A stretch of DNA of 64,000 bases from Helicobacter colisuis (GCF_023646285.1 NZ_JAMOKX010000004.1:1-64000), one strand, 5' to 3'. Shown: positions 1-10,061, counted from the stretch's first letter. Notes: generated by a model from the letters alone, not told the origin. A program made the numbers and translations.

Positions 1-52
1 TAAAAATGAAACTTACTTAAGTGGAAATATGGGAATCAAGTATAAGTTTTAA
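1..52 (+). CDS. C-terminal end of an outer-membrane beta-barrel protein (partial)
   Basis: Only the last 16 codons are present: the frame from base 2 reads K-N-E-T-Y-L-S-G-N-M-G-I-K-Y-K-F and stops at TAA 50-52. A final strand of alternating residues ending in phenylalanine is the usual BAM-recognised C-terminus of outer-membrane barrels such as porins, TonB-dependent receptors or autotransporters. The stop is followed at once by a stem-loop, consistent with a gene end. Which barrel family it belongs to cannot be told from this fragment. Confidence 0.5.
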   Translation, partial: KNETYLSGNMGIKYKF

Positions 53-58
53 AAGTTA

Positions 59-94
59 CTAGCTAGAAATAAATTATCTTTAATTTCTAGCTAG
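59..94. terminator. Stem-loop between convergent genes
   Basis: A perfect 12-bp inverted repeat (CTAGCTAGAAAT and its complement) flanks a 12-nt AT-rich loop, 6 nt after the barrel gene's stop and 110 nt beyond the stop of the opposing cetA. It probably ends transcription from the left; the U-tract is short (TTT). Confidence 0.5.
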
Positions 95-205
95 TTTGGA
101 GGTTTAAAAAAAGCTGATTAAAGAATAAAATATACATACTATTTAATTTTAGAGATTTACAAGCTTCCAACACAAAAACTAAAATGCACCTTTGCAAAAA
201 TACCT

Positions 206-1576
206 TTATATAATCACTAGTTGCTTATAAATTTCTTGGCTTTTTTCTTCAAATCTTTGGCATAATCTCTCTAATTCTTTAGGTTTATTTAGACTTGATT
301 CTTTTGTTGCAAATTCCAAAAACTCCCTAATACTATTATTAAAACTATAAACGCTATTGCAAATTTCTTTGCTAATTCCATTTTCATCATTTACTTCGCA
401 ATAATCTTTAATAATGGGCTGCATTCCTGTAATGATTGCAGAGTAAGCACCCGATTCTTTAAGTATGCAATCAAGCTTTAAAAGCATCACATATGAATTT
501 TTATGAGTCTGTAAAATTGCCCCTAGTAAATGCTGTGCTTTAGAATCCATTTGAGCAAAAACTGATTGGAAACTATTTAATAAATCATTAGAAGAATGTG
601 AGATTTCATTAATATTTTCCACCAATGTAGCAATATCATTAATTTCTTGATTAATAATTTTTGTTGTAGATGAAATCTCTAAAGCTGTCTTTTGTGCTCT
701 TTCTGCTAATTTTCTCACCTCATCTGCAACAACAGCAAATCCTCTCCCATGTTCTCCTGCTCTTGCTGCTTCAATGGCAGCATTAAGCGCTAAAAGGTTT
801 GTTTGTTCTGTAATTTCTTTAATAAGTGCCACAAAAGAATCAATTTCCCCAATGCGTTTTACAAAACCTTCAAAGGCATCTGTTGTTTGATCCATCGTTG
901 CAGTTAAATTTGAAAAATTATCTGAAATTGTTTCTATGCTTGAAATCCCACTTTTAGATTCTCTTGAAATCTCTTGAGTATGTTCTTTAACGCCATCCAT
1001 AGCGGTAATCACAACATTAAGATCATTAGAAACTATTTTCAAACCTTCATCCAAGCTTTTTGAACTCCTTTTTGAAATTTGATTAACAATTAACCCCTTT
1101 TTGTTTAATTTATCTGCTTCTTCCATAGAATCTGTGGCTTGATTAATTAAATTCCCCGCATACACAAAAACTCCTCTTAGCCCACTTGTAGGAAGTTTTC
1201 TTGAATATCTACCTTCTCTTGCTGCATTAATTGTCATATAACTTCCCTTAACAAAAACCTCAATTTGATCTGCTAAGCGATTAAGCGACCAAGCAACTTC
1301 ACCCAATCCACTTTTATCTTCAATATTAACAATTCTAGCTTCTAAATTTCCCTTTGCCATTTCTTTGATACATGTTGCAATATCTTGAATACACTTATCA
1401 CGCCTACTACCTGCAATGAGTCCTACCACACAAAAGATTATTCCTAAAACAAAAATGGCAAATTCCAATAAAAAGTGTATATTTAATGCCTCTACAACAA
1501 ACAAAACAATAAAAATTACTATAAAACCTATACTCATAAAACGAAATGAATTATAAAGATAAAATGTATTCTTCAT
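206..1576 (-). CDS. cetA: Membrane-bound energy-taxis transducer, CetA-like
   Basis: A 456-residue methyl-accepting chemotaxis protein. Two adjacent N-terminal membrane helices (about residues 12-57) are followed by a HAMP-like segment and a cytoplasmic signalling domain whose hairpin tip contains [23 protein letters not shown]. There is no periplasmic sensor domain, as in C. jejuni CetA (about 459 residues), which takes its signal from the separate PAS protein CetB. The C-terminus after about residue 355 resembles a degenerate CZB domain. The ATG at 1576 follows an AAGGA ribosome site and overlaps the end of cetB by 26 nt, so the two are co-translated. CheA/CheW partners lie outside the window. 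Confidence 0.85.
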   Translation of the reverse strand: MKNTFYLYNSFRFMSIGFIVIFIVLFVVEALNIHFLLEFAIFVLGIIFCVVGLIAGSRRDKCIQDIATCIKEMAKGNLEARIVNIEDKSGLGEVAWSLNRLADQIEVFVKGSYMTINAAREGRYSRKLPTSGLRGVFVYAGNLINQATDSMEEADKLNKKGLIVNQISKRSSKSLDEGLKIVSNDLNVVITAMDGVKEHTQEISRESKSGISSIETISDNFSNLTATMDQTTDAFEGFVKRIGEIDSFVALIKEITEQTNLLALNAAIEAARAGEHGRGFAVVADEVRKLAERAQKTALEISSTTKIINQEINDIATLVENINEISHSSNDLLNSFQSVFAQMDSKAQHLLGAILQTHKNSYVMLLKLDCILKESGAYSAIITGMQPIIKDYCEVNDENGISKEICNSVYSFNNSIREFLEFATKESSLNKPKELERLCQRFEEKSQEIYKQLVII

Positions 1577-2057
1577 AGTTTAGTCCTTGTTTTCTTAAAA
1601 ATTCTTCTAAAAATGCTTGGCTTTTTGTTAAATTGCCTTCTTTTTCTATTTGAACAAGTTGTGCATAAAGATTTTCTATTTTTGAAACTGCTTCTTGTTT
1701 TGGTTTTAATCGCACAGAATGGTATCCTATAATTTCACCTTTCTCATTAAAAGAGGGACTAACATAAGCAATCACCCAATAATAAGCGCCATCTTTAGCA
1801 AGATTCTTTACATATGCTACAATTTCTCTACCATTTTGAATATTTTCCCAAAGTAGCTTAAAAATGATACGCGGCATATCTCCATGGCGAACAATATTAT
1901 GTGCCTTGCCTAAAAGTTCATTTTCTCTATAACCCGAAAGTTGTATAAAAATATCATTGCAATAAGTTATCTTCCCTTTTAAATCTGTTTTAGAAACAAT
2001 GAGTTCATTATCTGGAACATTTCTTTGTTTATCCATCGGAACTATCTTTTGTCTCAT
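1551..2057 (-). CDS. cetB: PAS-domain energy-taxis sensor, CetB-like
   Basis: A 168-residue soluble protein that is one PAS domain (about residues 15-125: [36 protein letters not shown]) plus a short helical tail. This is the Aer-type FAD-binding PAS that senses redox state; in C. jejuni, CetB passes the signal to CetA. Overlap with a CetA-like gene supports the same bipartite system. The ATG at 2057 is chosen over an upstream TTG at 2075 because AAGGAGG sits 7-8 nt before it. FAD binding is inferred from the family. Confidence 0.85.
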   Translation of the reverse strand: MRQKIVPMDKQRNVPDNELIVSKTDLKGKITYCNDIFIQLSGYRENELLGKAHNIVRHGDMPRIIFKLLWENIQNGREIVAYVKNLAKDGAYYWVIAYVSPSFNEKGEIIGYHSVRLKPKQEAVSKIENLYAQLVQIEKEGNLTKSQAFLEEFLRKQGLNYEEYILSL

Positions 2058-2091
2058 TATTGCTCCTCCTTGCAAAACAAATGTTTGACAT

Positions 2092-2097
2092 ATTATA
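2092..2097 (-). promoter_or_regulatory. -10 box of the cetB-cetA promoter
   Basis: On the minus strand TATAAT lies 35 nt upstream of the cetB ATG, giving a leader of about 28 nt that contains AAGGAGG. No convincing -35 box is visible, as is common in this phylum. Confidence 0.6.
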
Positions 2098-2232
2098 GCA
2101 TCGCTACAATTAACAATTTGGAAACAAAGATTTTAACAGATAATTATCAAGAAAATGCGAATATGATTTTAAAAAATGAATTCAATACTATAAATACCAC
2201 TTAAATTTTATTTAAGATAAGTCAAATATTCT

Positions 2233-3315
2233 CTATTCATTTCCCACCCATTTATAAATAATTTTATATGCAATTCTCTCTAATACATTGCGCAAAGCTC
2301 CCCAGTGCATCACTGCTCCACCAATAAGCCCAATCACACTACCAAGAATAATATCCAAAACTCTTGCTTGAATAATCATATCTGGATTGTAATTCATAAA
2401 ACTCCCAACTTCTGCCAAATAAGTCGAATAAGGTGTTAAAAAAACCATCGCTAATGCGTAATTTCTCACCACGATTAATTCTGCAAAAAACATTAAAACC
2501 ATCATTAAAAGTGCAAACTCTATAGGGCTAAACTCAAAATGCAAAAGGATATAGGCAAAACTTACTCCAAGAATTGTTCCTAAGATTCTCTGTGTTTGCT
2601 TAATCCAAATTTGTTTAAAGGTAATAGCTGTTAAAACTGCTGCGCAACTCACTCCAACCCAATAGCCCTTCTCCAACTCTAAAATGTTTTGCAACACCAT
2701 TGCTAAAGCCACAAAAAATGCTATAATGATAGGATCTACAACAATCACTCCAAATCCAAAATCGCCCACTTTTGGAATCGGCTTTGGATTATGCTTAAAA
2801 AGATAAATCACACTAAGAGAATAAAATAACACCATCACATTAGCCACCATAGCTCCAATAGCCACAAGTCCTATTGCCATAAAATAATCCTCTAATTTAA
2901 AAGGAATAAAACTACCAAGCAAAGTCGCAAAAGTAAAAAAGAAAAATCCAGGAGCACCAATACTAAAATAACGCACTACTTGGGCGCTAACCATAGTTAC
3001 ACCAAATACAATTAAAGGAATAAAAGAAGGAAAAGTTTGCCCCACAAGCCCCAAAGCAAAAGCCGTAATCATTCCAAAAGCGCAAGACATACTAAGAATC
3101 ATTTTATGATAAATAGGGGTATCTGGAACATACAAAAAAATATTTGCCCCAATAATTGCTACAAGACCTAAATCTGGGCGTTTGAAGTAGGTTGCTACAA
3201 ATAGAATAATTGCTACCCCAAGTCCTGCAAAAAAAGGCATTTGCCAAAGTCTATCGCTCTTATTCCAGGTAAAAATCAGTTTTACTTCATCCATTATTTT
3301 TTTTGTTAATGACAT
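2233..3315 (-). CDS. FUSC-family inner-membrane transporter
   Basis: 360 residues, almost entirely hydrophobic, with about ten predicted membrane segments in two clusters separated by a short polar stretch around residues 170-185. The pattern, with the conserved K-x-Y-W-V-x-x-S start of the second half (EKGYWVGVSCAA), matches the fusaric-acid/aromatic-acid exporter-like FUSC_2 group. Substrate unknown. It is a single-gene unit divergent from tpiA. A perfect palindrome overlaps its promoter, suggesting repressor control. Confidence 0.65.
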   Translation of the reverse strand: MSLTKKIMDEVKLIFTWNKSDRLWQMPFFAGLGVAIILFVATYFKRPDLGLVAIIGANIFLYVPDTPIYHKMILSMSCAFGMITAFALGLVGQTFPSFIPLIVFGVTMVSAQVVRYFSIGAPGFFFFTFATLLGSFIPFKLEDYFMAIGLVAIGAMVANVMVLFYSLSVIYLFKHNPKPIPKVGDFGFGVIVVDPIIIAFFVALAMVLQNILELEKGYWVGVSCAAVLTAITFKQIWIKQTQRILGTILGVSFAYILLHFEFSPIEFALLMMVLMFFAELIVVRNYALAMVFLTPYSTYLAEVGSFMNYNPDMIIQARVLDIILGSVIGLIGGAVMHWGALRNVLERIAYKIIYKWVGNE

Positions 3316-3355
3316 ACTGCCCTTCTTTTTATGTTTTATTTAGTCTTTATTTTAA

Positions 3356-3376
3356 AATTTCATACTTTATGAAATT
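3356..3376. promoter_or_regulatory. Palindromic operator candidate at the FUSC promoter
   Basis: AATTTCATA-CTT-TATGAAATT is a perfect inverted repeat with 9-bp arms. Its right arm overlaps the minus-strand -10 box of the FUSC-transporter gene (TATAAT, 3379-3374), so a bound dimeric repressor would block initiation. No adjacent regulator gene is present. Confidence 0.45.
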
Positions 3377-3417
3377 ATAATACAATTTAAATAGTTTTGA
3401 TTAACTTTGAAATTTGT

Positions 3418-3423
3418 TATAAT
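3418..3423 (+). promoter_or_regulatory. -10 box of the tpiA operon
   Basis: TATAAT preceded by TTTGT, 38 nt upstream of the tpiA ATG. It starts the tpiA-fabI-fliQ-murB run. Confidence 0.6.
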
Positions 3424-3460
3424 CCGCATCAAATATTTAAAAATAGCAAGGAATTAAGAA

Positions 3461-4165
3461 ATGAAAATCATTGCAAGCAATTTTAAAACTAACCATACAA
3501 GAAAATCCACACAAGCCTTTTGTGAAAATTTAAAAAATTTTTTGCAAACACAAAATTTTCCTCACAAAATAGCAATCTTTCCTCCTGCTACAGCTTTGCT
3601 TGAAGATTCTTTTACTCACTTTAGAATTGGAGCACAAAATGCCTATTTTACAGAAAATGGCTCCTTTACTGGAGAAATAGGACTAGAGCAATTAAATGAA
3701 TTTAGGATTCAAACCCTTTTAATTGGGCATAGTGAAAGGCGTGAAATCCTAGGTGAATCCCAAGCAATGTGCGCAAAGAAATTTTCCTTTTTTAAGGAAA
3801 AAAATTTTGAAATTTTTTATTGCATCGGAGAATCACTAGACATAAAAAAACAAGGACTGCAATCCACTCTTAACTTTTTAGATTCACAACTTGAGGGCAT
3901 TGATTTAAACTATCCCAATCTCACTCTTGCATATGAGCCAATTTGGGCTATTGGGACTGGTATTAGCGCAAGTTTAGAAGAAATTACGACCATTCACACG
4001 CATTTAAGGCAAAAATTAGGTAAAATTCCGCTTTTATATGGGGGCAGCGTTAAACCTAACAATGTTAAAGAAATTCTTCAAATTGATAGTGTTGATGGTG
4101 TGCTCGTTGGTAGTTCTAGCTGGGAAATTTCTAGCTTTTTAGAAATCTTGAAAAATTCACTTTAA
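3461..4165 (+). CDS. tpiA: Triosephosphate isomerase
   Basis: Interconverts dihydroxyacetone phosphate and glyceraldehyde 3-phosphate in central carbon metabolism (cytosol). 234 residues, slightly short for the family (about 250) but typical of Helicobacter. Catalytic residues are visible: lysine in SNFKTN near the N-terminus, histidine in LIGHSERRE and glutamate in LAYEPIWAIGTG; the phosphate-binding LLYGGSVKP loop is near the C-terminus. First gene of a four-gene run; fabI follows after 9 nt, the same pairing seen in H. pylori. Confidence 0.97.
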   Translation: MKIIASNFKTNHTRKSTQAFCENLKNFLQTQNFPHKIAIFPPATALLEDSFTHFRIGAQNAYFTENGSFTGEIGLEQLNEFRIQTLLIGHSERREILGESQAMCAKKFSFFKEKNFEIFYCIGESLDIKKQGLQSTLNFLDSQLEGIDLNYPNLTLAYEPIWAIGTGISASLEEITTIHTHLRQKLGKIPLLYGGSVKPNNVKEILQIDSVDGVLVGSSSWEISSFLEILKNSL

Positions 4166-4996
<831 letters not shown>

Positions 4997-5011
4997 CAAA
5001 AAAGGGCAAAA

Positions 5012-5278
5012 GTGGAAGCGCAACTTATGAATCTTGCAATTGAAACATATAGAATTACACTCATTTTATCGCTTCCAATGTTGCTTGTAGGATTAATAGT
5101 TGGTTTGCTTATTAGTATTTTTCAAGCTACAACACAAATCAATGAAATGACGCTAACCTTTGTGCCTAAAATTCTAGCAGTTATTGTGGTTATTATTTTT
5201 ACAATGCCGTGGATGCTTAATATGCTCATTGATTTCACAGCACGAATCTTTAATATGATGCCTAATTTTATTTTTTAA
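5012..5278 (+). CDS. fliQ: Flagellar export apparatus protein FliQ
   Basis: 88 residues with two long membrane helices (about 15-40 and 50-72) and the family segment ISIFQATTQINEMTLTFVPK. FliQ is part of the FliPQR core of the flagellar type III export gate in the inner membrane. It starts with GTG at 5012 (GGGCAAA before it) and its stop overlaps the ATG of murB. The other export-gate genes are not nearby, as in Helicobacter, where flagellar genes are scattered. Confidence 0.95.
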   Translation: MEAQLMNLAIETYRITLILSLPMLLVGLIVGLLISIFQATTQINEMTLTFVPKILAVIVVIIFTMPWMLNMLIDFTARIFNMMPNFIF

Positions 5279-6099
5279 TGATTCAAAAAATCCTTGATTT
5301 TTCTGTTTATAGCAGTATCAAAATTGGACCTACTCTACAAATCTCCCTCATTCAAAACCCGCAAGATTATTATGAAATATTACAACACACAACCACCCCT
5401 AGTATTATTGGCGCTGCCAACAACCTCCTTGTTTCACCCAATGCAAAAAACCTTATTATGCTTGATAAAAATTTTTCTTATATCAAAGATTGTGGAGATT
5501 TTTTAGAAGTGGGCGCACTCACTCCAAGCGGAAGGCTTTTCTCCTATGCCAAAAAACATAATTTAGCAGGTTTTGAAATCCTAAGTGGGTTGCCTGGAAG
5601 CATTGGTGGAATCATCAAAATGAATGCTGGATTGAAGGAATATGAAATCAAATCCTCCTTGCTTGGAATCTTAAGCCTAAAAAATTCCCAATCGCTCGAA
5701 TTTATTCCCACACATTCTCTTAATCTGTCTTATCGTTCAAGCACAATAGAAACACTCATTTTTGCAGGTATTTTTAAAAAACAAAGCGGTTTTAACCCTA
5801 ATCTTGTAAGCCTTTTTACAAAAATGCGATCCAATCAGCCAAAAGAGCCTAGCTTTGGGAGCTGCTTTAAAAATCCACCCAATGATTTTGCGGGACGACT
5901 AATTGAATCTGTGGGATTAAAGGGAGTTGTTTTTGGGCGCAATCAATCGCTAATGTTTAGCCCAAAACACGCTAATTTTTTAGTTAATTTAGGAAAAACT
6001 TCTTTTGATGAAGCTTTAGAATTAATTGAATTAGCAAGAAATTTAGTTCTCAAACAACACCAAATCCCACTCCAAAATGAAGTGCAAATTCTCCAATAA
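5278..6099 (+). CDS. murB: UDP-N-acetylenolpyruvoylglucosamine reductase
   Basis: Flavoenzyme that reduces UDP-GlcNAc-enolpyruvate to UDP-MurNAc in peptidoglycan synthesis. 273 residues with the FAD-binding GLPGSIGGIIKMNAG segment, the C-terminal SFGSCFKNP motif carrying the proton-donor serine, and a closing glutamate region (LQNEVQIL). The lack of the extra Tyr loop and the short length fit type II MurB. The ATG overlaps the fliQ stop (TAATG), implying translational coupling. Confidence 0.95.
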   Translation: MIQKILDFSVYSSIKIGPTLQISLIQNPQDYYEILQHTTTPSIIGAANNLLVSPNAKNLIMLDKNFSYIKDCGDFLEVGALTPSGRLFSYAKKHNLAGFEILSGLPGSIGGIIKMNAGLKEYEIKSSLLGILSLKNSQSLEFIPTHSLNLSYRSSTIETLIFAGIFKKQSGFNPNLVSLFTKMRSNQPKEPSFGSCFKNPPNDFAGRLIESVGLKGVVFGRNQSLMFSPKHANFLVNLGKTSFDEALELIELARNLVLKQHQIPLQNEVQILQ

Positions 6100-6205
6100 T
6101 TTATAATTCCACTTGCTTTGCACTTTTATCAATATACTTTGAAATACAATGATTCTAAAAATTATCTTATTTTGTATTCAAAAAAGATTCTAGAAACTTT
6201 TTAAA

Positions 6206-7420
6206 TTAATTGCTAGTTCTATATCTAAATTGTCCTTTTTTAAATACCATTTCCAAACCACCAATGCTAAAGAGCCATTTATTTTCTATGGTATTTTTCA
6301 TAAAAGCAGCCAACTCGCCTTTCACATTTTTATGATACACAATTCCTACTCCATCTGTGTGTCCAATGGAACAAACTGTTCCCCTATGATTGAATTTAAA
6401 AGGCTTTGCAAAGCCTCTGTTTTCTAACTTCCCACAAAGAAGTTCTGCAAGATAATCTCCCATTTGAGCAGAGAGTTGAGCTGTTGGCGCATGAATCGCA
6501 TCTTTATTGGCTGCAATCGCACAATCTCCTACCACATAAATATTTGAAAATTCCTCGCACTGCAGCTGTGAATTCACTTTGATTCGACCTTTTTTATTTG
6601 GTATTTCTGATTTTTCGACTATATCACTTCCTTTTACTCCAGCACTCCAAATAATAGTATTGCCTTCAATTTCTATAATTTTTCCCTCTTTTTCTACCAA
6701 AACTTTATTTTTTTGTATTTCTTTAATATTCCCACTATTGACAATTTCTACACCTAGTTTCTTTAATTTTTCCTCTGCGATACTCACTAGCTTAGAGTTA
6801 AATACCGGCAAAATATGAGGAGATCGCCCAATACAGGTAATCTTTGGAATCTTTCTATCAATTCCACAAATCAAACATAATTCATCTAATTGTGTTGCTA
6901 GTTCTGCAGCAAACTCAATCCCAGTAAATCCACTCCCACAAACAATCACTTGCAAATCTTTTGAATTTTTAGTGTGTATAAAATCTTTAAATTTATTTTC
7001 AATATTTTTAGAAAGCTTCAAAGCTCGATTAAGACTTGAAAGCTTATAAGTATATTCCTCCACCCCTTTAATACCAAAACTATCTGACTTAAATCCAAGC
7101 CCAATTACCAAATAATCATAAAAATACTCTCCACCATTGCCAATAACTTTATTTTCTTTGGGGCAAAGTTGAATAATTTTATCTTTAATAAATTTTACTT
7201 TTTGAGGATCAAGAATCTTGCGATAATAAATTCTTGCTTTTCTTGCAGCAAGAGTTCCTATTGCTACTTTATGTAACAAAGTTGTTTGGTAATGATAATC
7301 GTGTTTGCTAATTAAGGTAATATCTGCCTTAATTTTTAACTTCCTTTGCAAACCAAGCGCCACTTTCAATCCCCCATAACCTCCACCAATAATTAAAATT
7401 TTCTTTGTATCACGCTCCAT
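6206..7420 (-). CDS. Type II NADH dehydrogenase-like flavoprotein (NDH-2)
   Basis: Single-subunit, FAD-dependent, non-proton-pumping NADH:quinone oxidoreductase family. 404 residues from the ATG at 7420, which follows AAAGGATTCTCTA; a TTG 18 nt upstream has no ribosome site. Two dinucleotide folds are visible: IIGGGYGGLKVAL (FAD) near the N-terminus and IVCGSGFTGIEFAAEL (NADH) around residue 155, with NIYVVGDCA, the flavin-binding aspartate, near residue 300. A C-terminal membrane-anchoring stretch is weak. Sulfide:quinone oxidoreductase is a less likely alternative, because redox cysteines are not obvious. Confidence 0.75.
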   Translation of the reverse strand: MERDTKKILIIGGGYGGLKVALGLQRKLKIKADITLISKHDYHYQTTLLHKVAIGTLAARKARIYYRKILDPQKVKFIKDKIIQLCPKENKVIGNGGEYFYDYLVIGLGFKSDSFGIKGVEEYTYKLSSLNRALKLSKNIENKFKDFIHTKNSKDLQVIVCGSGFTGIEFAAELATQLDELCLICGIDRKIPKITCIGRSPHILPVFNSKLVSIAEEKLKKLGVEIVNSGNIKEIQKNKVLVEKEGKIIEIEGNTIIWSAGVKGSDIVEKSEIPNKKGRIKVNSQLQCEEFSNIYVVGDCAIAANKDAIHAPTAQLSAQMGDYLAELLCGKLENRGFAKPFKFNHRGTVCSIGHTDGVGIVYHKNVKGELAAFMKNTIENKWLFSIGGLEMVFKKGQFRYRTSN

Positions 7421-7442
7421 TAGAGAATCCTTTGACAACGAT

Positions 7443-7464
7443 TTTGAACATATACTAGTTCAAA
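7443..7464. promoter_or_regulatory. Inverted repeat upstream of NDH-2
   Basis: TTTGAAC-N8-GTTCAAA, perfect 7-bp arms, centred 33 nt upstream of the NDH-2 start. On the minus strand the spacer contains TAGTATAT, a plausible -10, so this looks like an operator over the promoter. Confidence 0.4.
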
Positions 7465-7555
7465 TTCGTTAAGAAAAAAATAAAAAGTTTAATATAATTT
7501 TACTTTTAAAAGTTTTTATTGAAATGGCTAGTTGGCATAAATTCTTAAGCTTTGC

Positions 7556-7561
7556 TATAAT
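7556..7561 (+). promoter_or_regulatory. Extended -10 promoter of the Na/Pi cotransporter gene
   Basis: TTTGCTATAAT, an extended -10 element of the Campylobacterota type, predicts a start site near 7568. It lies inside the longest open frame of the downstream gene and so argues against the ATG at 7524 as the start codon. Confidence 0.65.
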
Positions 7562-7592
7562 TCTAGCTTTTAGACTACAACAAAGGATCAAA

Positions 7593-9341
7593 TTGCAGAA
7601 TTTTAGACGCTACACTCTTGTTTTGCTTATTATTGCTTTAATTTATCTTTTGATTGTTTTTCCTGAAATCGCAAAAATCCTAGCAGGGGTTGCGATCTTG
7701 CTTATTGGAATGACAAATCTTAGCAATGGATTTAAAAGCTTTAGTGGTGGTTTGCTAGAAAAGATTCTAAAAAAATCTACAGACACTCGTTTTAAGAGCG
7801 TTACTTTTGGAGTTATTACTACCATTTTAATGCAATCTTCCACGCTTGTTTCAATTATTTCAATTTCTTTCCTTTCAGCAGGATTAATCACTCTAGCTCA
7901 AGGTATAGGAATCGTCTTTGGAGCAAATCTCGGCAATAGCGCTGGTTCTTGGCTTATTGTTGGATTAACAAGCATTAATATCTCTATCCTTGCCATTCCA
8001 CTTATTGTTTGTGGGACATTACTTGGCTTTCAAAAAGATTCTTTACTTAAAGGACTTGGACTTATCTTTATGGGGATTGGCTTTTTCTTTTTGGGTGTAG
8101 ATTACATTAAAAATGGCTTTGAAACCTATAAAGAGGTTGTGGATTTATCTCGCTTTAATTTTGAAGGTTTCAAAGGTGTTTTGATTTTCGTAGGACTTGG
8201 AGCAATCATCACAGGAATTGTCCAATCAAGTCACGCAACTTTAGCTATTATTATATCTGCATTGCTTAGTGGGCAAATTGGTTTTGAAAATGCTCTTGCA
8301 GCTACTTTAGGCACAAGCGTTGGCGGTGTTGTTACTGCTGTTGTCGCAAGTTTTAGCACTAATATTGAAGGTAAGAAACTTGCAATAGCTAATTGTATTT
8401 TTAACTTTACCATAGCGCTTATTGTCATTGCACTTTTCCCTTATTTTGTGTATCTTGTTAATTTAGTTGCAAGTTATTTAGGGATTCCACAAGATAATCT
8501 TGCCTTAAAAACGGCACTTTTTCATACTTTATTCAATCTTATTGCTGTGTTATTTATCTCTTTATTTATTAAGCAAATTGTCTTTGTTCTTGATAAAATA
8601 ATCAAAGCCCCAAAAGATAGAGATATGGATGCGCCACTTTTCTTAAATCAAAACATTGTTAGCTATCCTGATACAGCTATTGAAGCCCTGCAAAAAGAAA
8701 GTGTGCATCTCTATAATAATGCCTATGCAATGATTGCTCACACTATCGGATTTAACCGCAGCGATATTCGCGGAAAAGAAACTTTTGATACTATCATACA
8801 AACCAAAAAATGGTTTAGTGGAAATGTGGATTTAGACTATCTTTATAAGCGTAAAATCAAGGTGCTTTTTGATGCGATTATGGAATTTTCCACAAAAGCA
8901 CAAACCTATGTTACTGAAGAAGAAAAACTTGCCAAAATCTTTGCTTTTAAAATTGCTTCACGCAATATCGCTGAAGCCACAAAGAATCTCAAAATTATCC
9001 AAACCAATATGAAAGTTTATTCAAGCTCATCAAACAAAGCATTAGCCACACAATACAACACAATGCGCAAAGATTTAGGAGAGCTTTTAAGAAGTGTAGA
9101 AGAGCTTAAATTAATAAATGATGATAATGCCTATCTCATTCTATCTCAACTCAAAAATGCCAAAAATCTCCTCAAGGAAAAGGATTACCACACGCTCCAC
9201 AATGTAGAAGCACTTATCACGCAAGAAAAAATCAGCGTAACCAATGGAACTTCAATTCTCAATGACAGCGCCTTTATTGCCCAAATTGCTAGTCAATTAA
9301 TTGAAGCCGTTGAAATTATTTTTGCCAAAGAAACGGCATAA
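7593..9341 (+). CDS. Na+/phosphate cotransporter (PNaS family) with PhoU-like tail
   Basis: 582 residues from a TTG at 7593. This start is preferred over ATG 7524 because AAAGGA lies 7 nt upstream of the TTG and the only good -10 box is at 7556-7561. The N-terminal half has about nine membrane segments with the duplicated Na/Pi motif: MQSSTLVSIISISFLSAG and, in the second copy, VQSSHATLAIIISAL (QSS in each). Residues from about 350 on form a helical cytoplasmic domain resembling PhoU. Predicted to import phosphate with sodium. Monocistronic, between divergent NDH-2 and convergent dedA. Confidence 0.88.
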   Translation: MQNFRRYTLVLLIIALIYLLIVFPEIAKILAGVAILLIGMTNLSNGFKSFSGGLLEKILKKSTDTRFKSVTFGVITTILMQSSTLVSIISISFLSAGLITLAQGIGIVFGANLGNSAGSWLIVGLTSINISILAIPLIVCGTLLGFQKDSLLKGLGLIFMGIGFFFLGVDYIKNGFETYKEVVDLSRFNFEGFKGVLIFVGLGAIITGIVQSSHATLAIIISALLSGQIGFENALAATLGTSVGGVVTAVVASFSTNIEGKKLAIANCIFNFTIALIVIALFPYFVYLVNLVASYLGIPQDNLALKTALFHTLFNLIAVLFISLFIKQIVFVLDKIIKAPKDRDMDAPLFLNQNIVSYPDTAIEALQKESVHLYNNAYAMIAHTIGFNRSDIRGKETFDTIIQTKKWFSGNVDLDYLYKRKIKVLFDAIMEFSTKAQTYVTEEEKLAKIFAFKIASRNIAEATKNLKIIQTNMKVYSSSSNKALATQYNTMRKDLGELLRSVEELKLINDDNAYLILSQLKNAKNLLKEKDYHTLHNVEALITQEKISVTNGTSILNDSAFIAQIASQLIEAVEIIFAKETA

Positions 9342-9370
9342 ATTTTAAACACCAAAAGAGAGTTTAAAAA

Positions 9371-9964
9371 TCACTTTCTCTTTTGATAAGCCACATAAAT
9401 CGCAATTCCAAATGCCACCCCAATCACCAAGGCTAAAGTAATCCAATGCAAATACTCTTTAAGCAAATCTTCATTCTGTCCTAAAAAATACCCCAAAGCC
9501 ACAAGAATCAAACTCCAAATTCCTGCCCCCAAAGAAGTATAAAAACAAAAAATCGCTAAATTCATTTTTCCAAGCCCAGCAGGAAGTGAAATATACTGCC
9601 TAACAACTGGTATCAATCGCCCGCTAAAGGTGGAAATATGTCCGTGTTTAGCAAAAAAATCCTCCATTTTTTTCATCGTTTCTTCATCAAAAAAAACATA
9701 TTTTCCATACTTAATAAGAATCTCTCTCCCAAAAAACAATGCCAAATAATAATTCAACAATGCCCCCGCTAAAGAACCAAGAATCCCAAAGAAAACTGCA
9801 ACAAAGAAATTCATTTCCCCTTGATAAGCCAAATACCCAGCAGGAATCATAACCACTTCGCTTGGAAAAGGAATAAAACTACTTTCCAAAAACATCATAA
9901 AAAAGATTCCAAAATATCCCAAATCACCAACAAGCTTCACAATAAAATCAATAATTGTCTGCAA
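9371..9964 (-). CDS. DedA-family membrane protein
   Basis: 197 residues, four to five membrane segments, with both DedA signatures: FPSEVVMIPAGYLA near residue 35 and GRLIPVVRQYISLPAGLGKM near residue 115. DedA proteins are linked to undecaprenyl-phosphate or phospholipid flipping and membrane-potential homeostasis; the exact role here is not known. Starts at TTG 9964 with GAGGA 6 nt upstream. Confidence 0.9.
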   Translation of the reverse strand: MQTIIDFIVKLVGDLGYFGIFFMMFLESSFIPFPSEVVMIPAGYLAYQGEMNFFVAVFFGILGSLAGALLNYYLALFFGREILIKYGKYVFFDEETMKKMEDFFAKHGHISTFSGRLIPVVRQYISLPAGLGKMNLAIFCFYTSLGAGIWSLILVALGYFLGQNEDLLKEYLHWITLALVIGVAFGIAIYVAYQKRK

Positions 9965-9996
9965 AAATTCCTCACTTAGTTTAAAAATTAAATTAA

Positions 9997-10021
9997 ATTA
10001 TAACTAAAACCTAGCTATAAT
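9997..10021. promoter_or_regulatory. Back-to-back -10 boxes for dedA and the motB-like gene
   Basis: A leftward TATAAT (10002-9997) serves dedA and a rightward TATAAT (10016-10021, in CTAGCTATAATTAG) serves the motB-like gene. Their starts are only 97 nt apart, so the two promoters interleave. Confidence 0.6.
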
Positions 10022-10061
10022 TAGAAAATTTTTTAATAAAAATTAATAAGGAAAAAAGAAA

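Noticed and set aside
1551-2075. Longer cetB start at TTG 2075
   Set aside because: It would place the AAGGAGG ribosome site inside the coding region; ATG 2057 fits that site.
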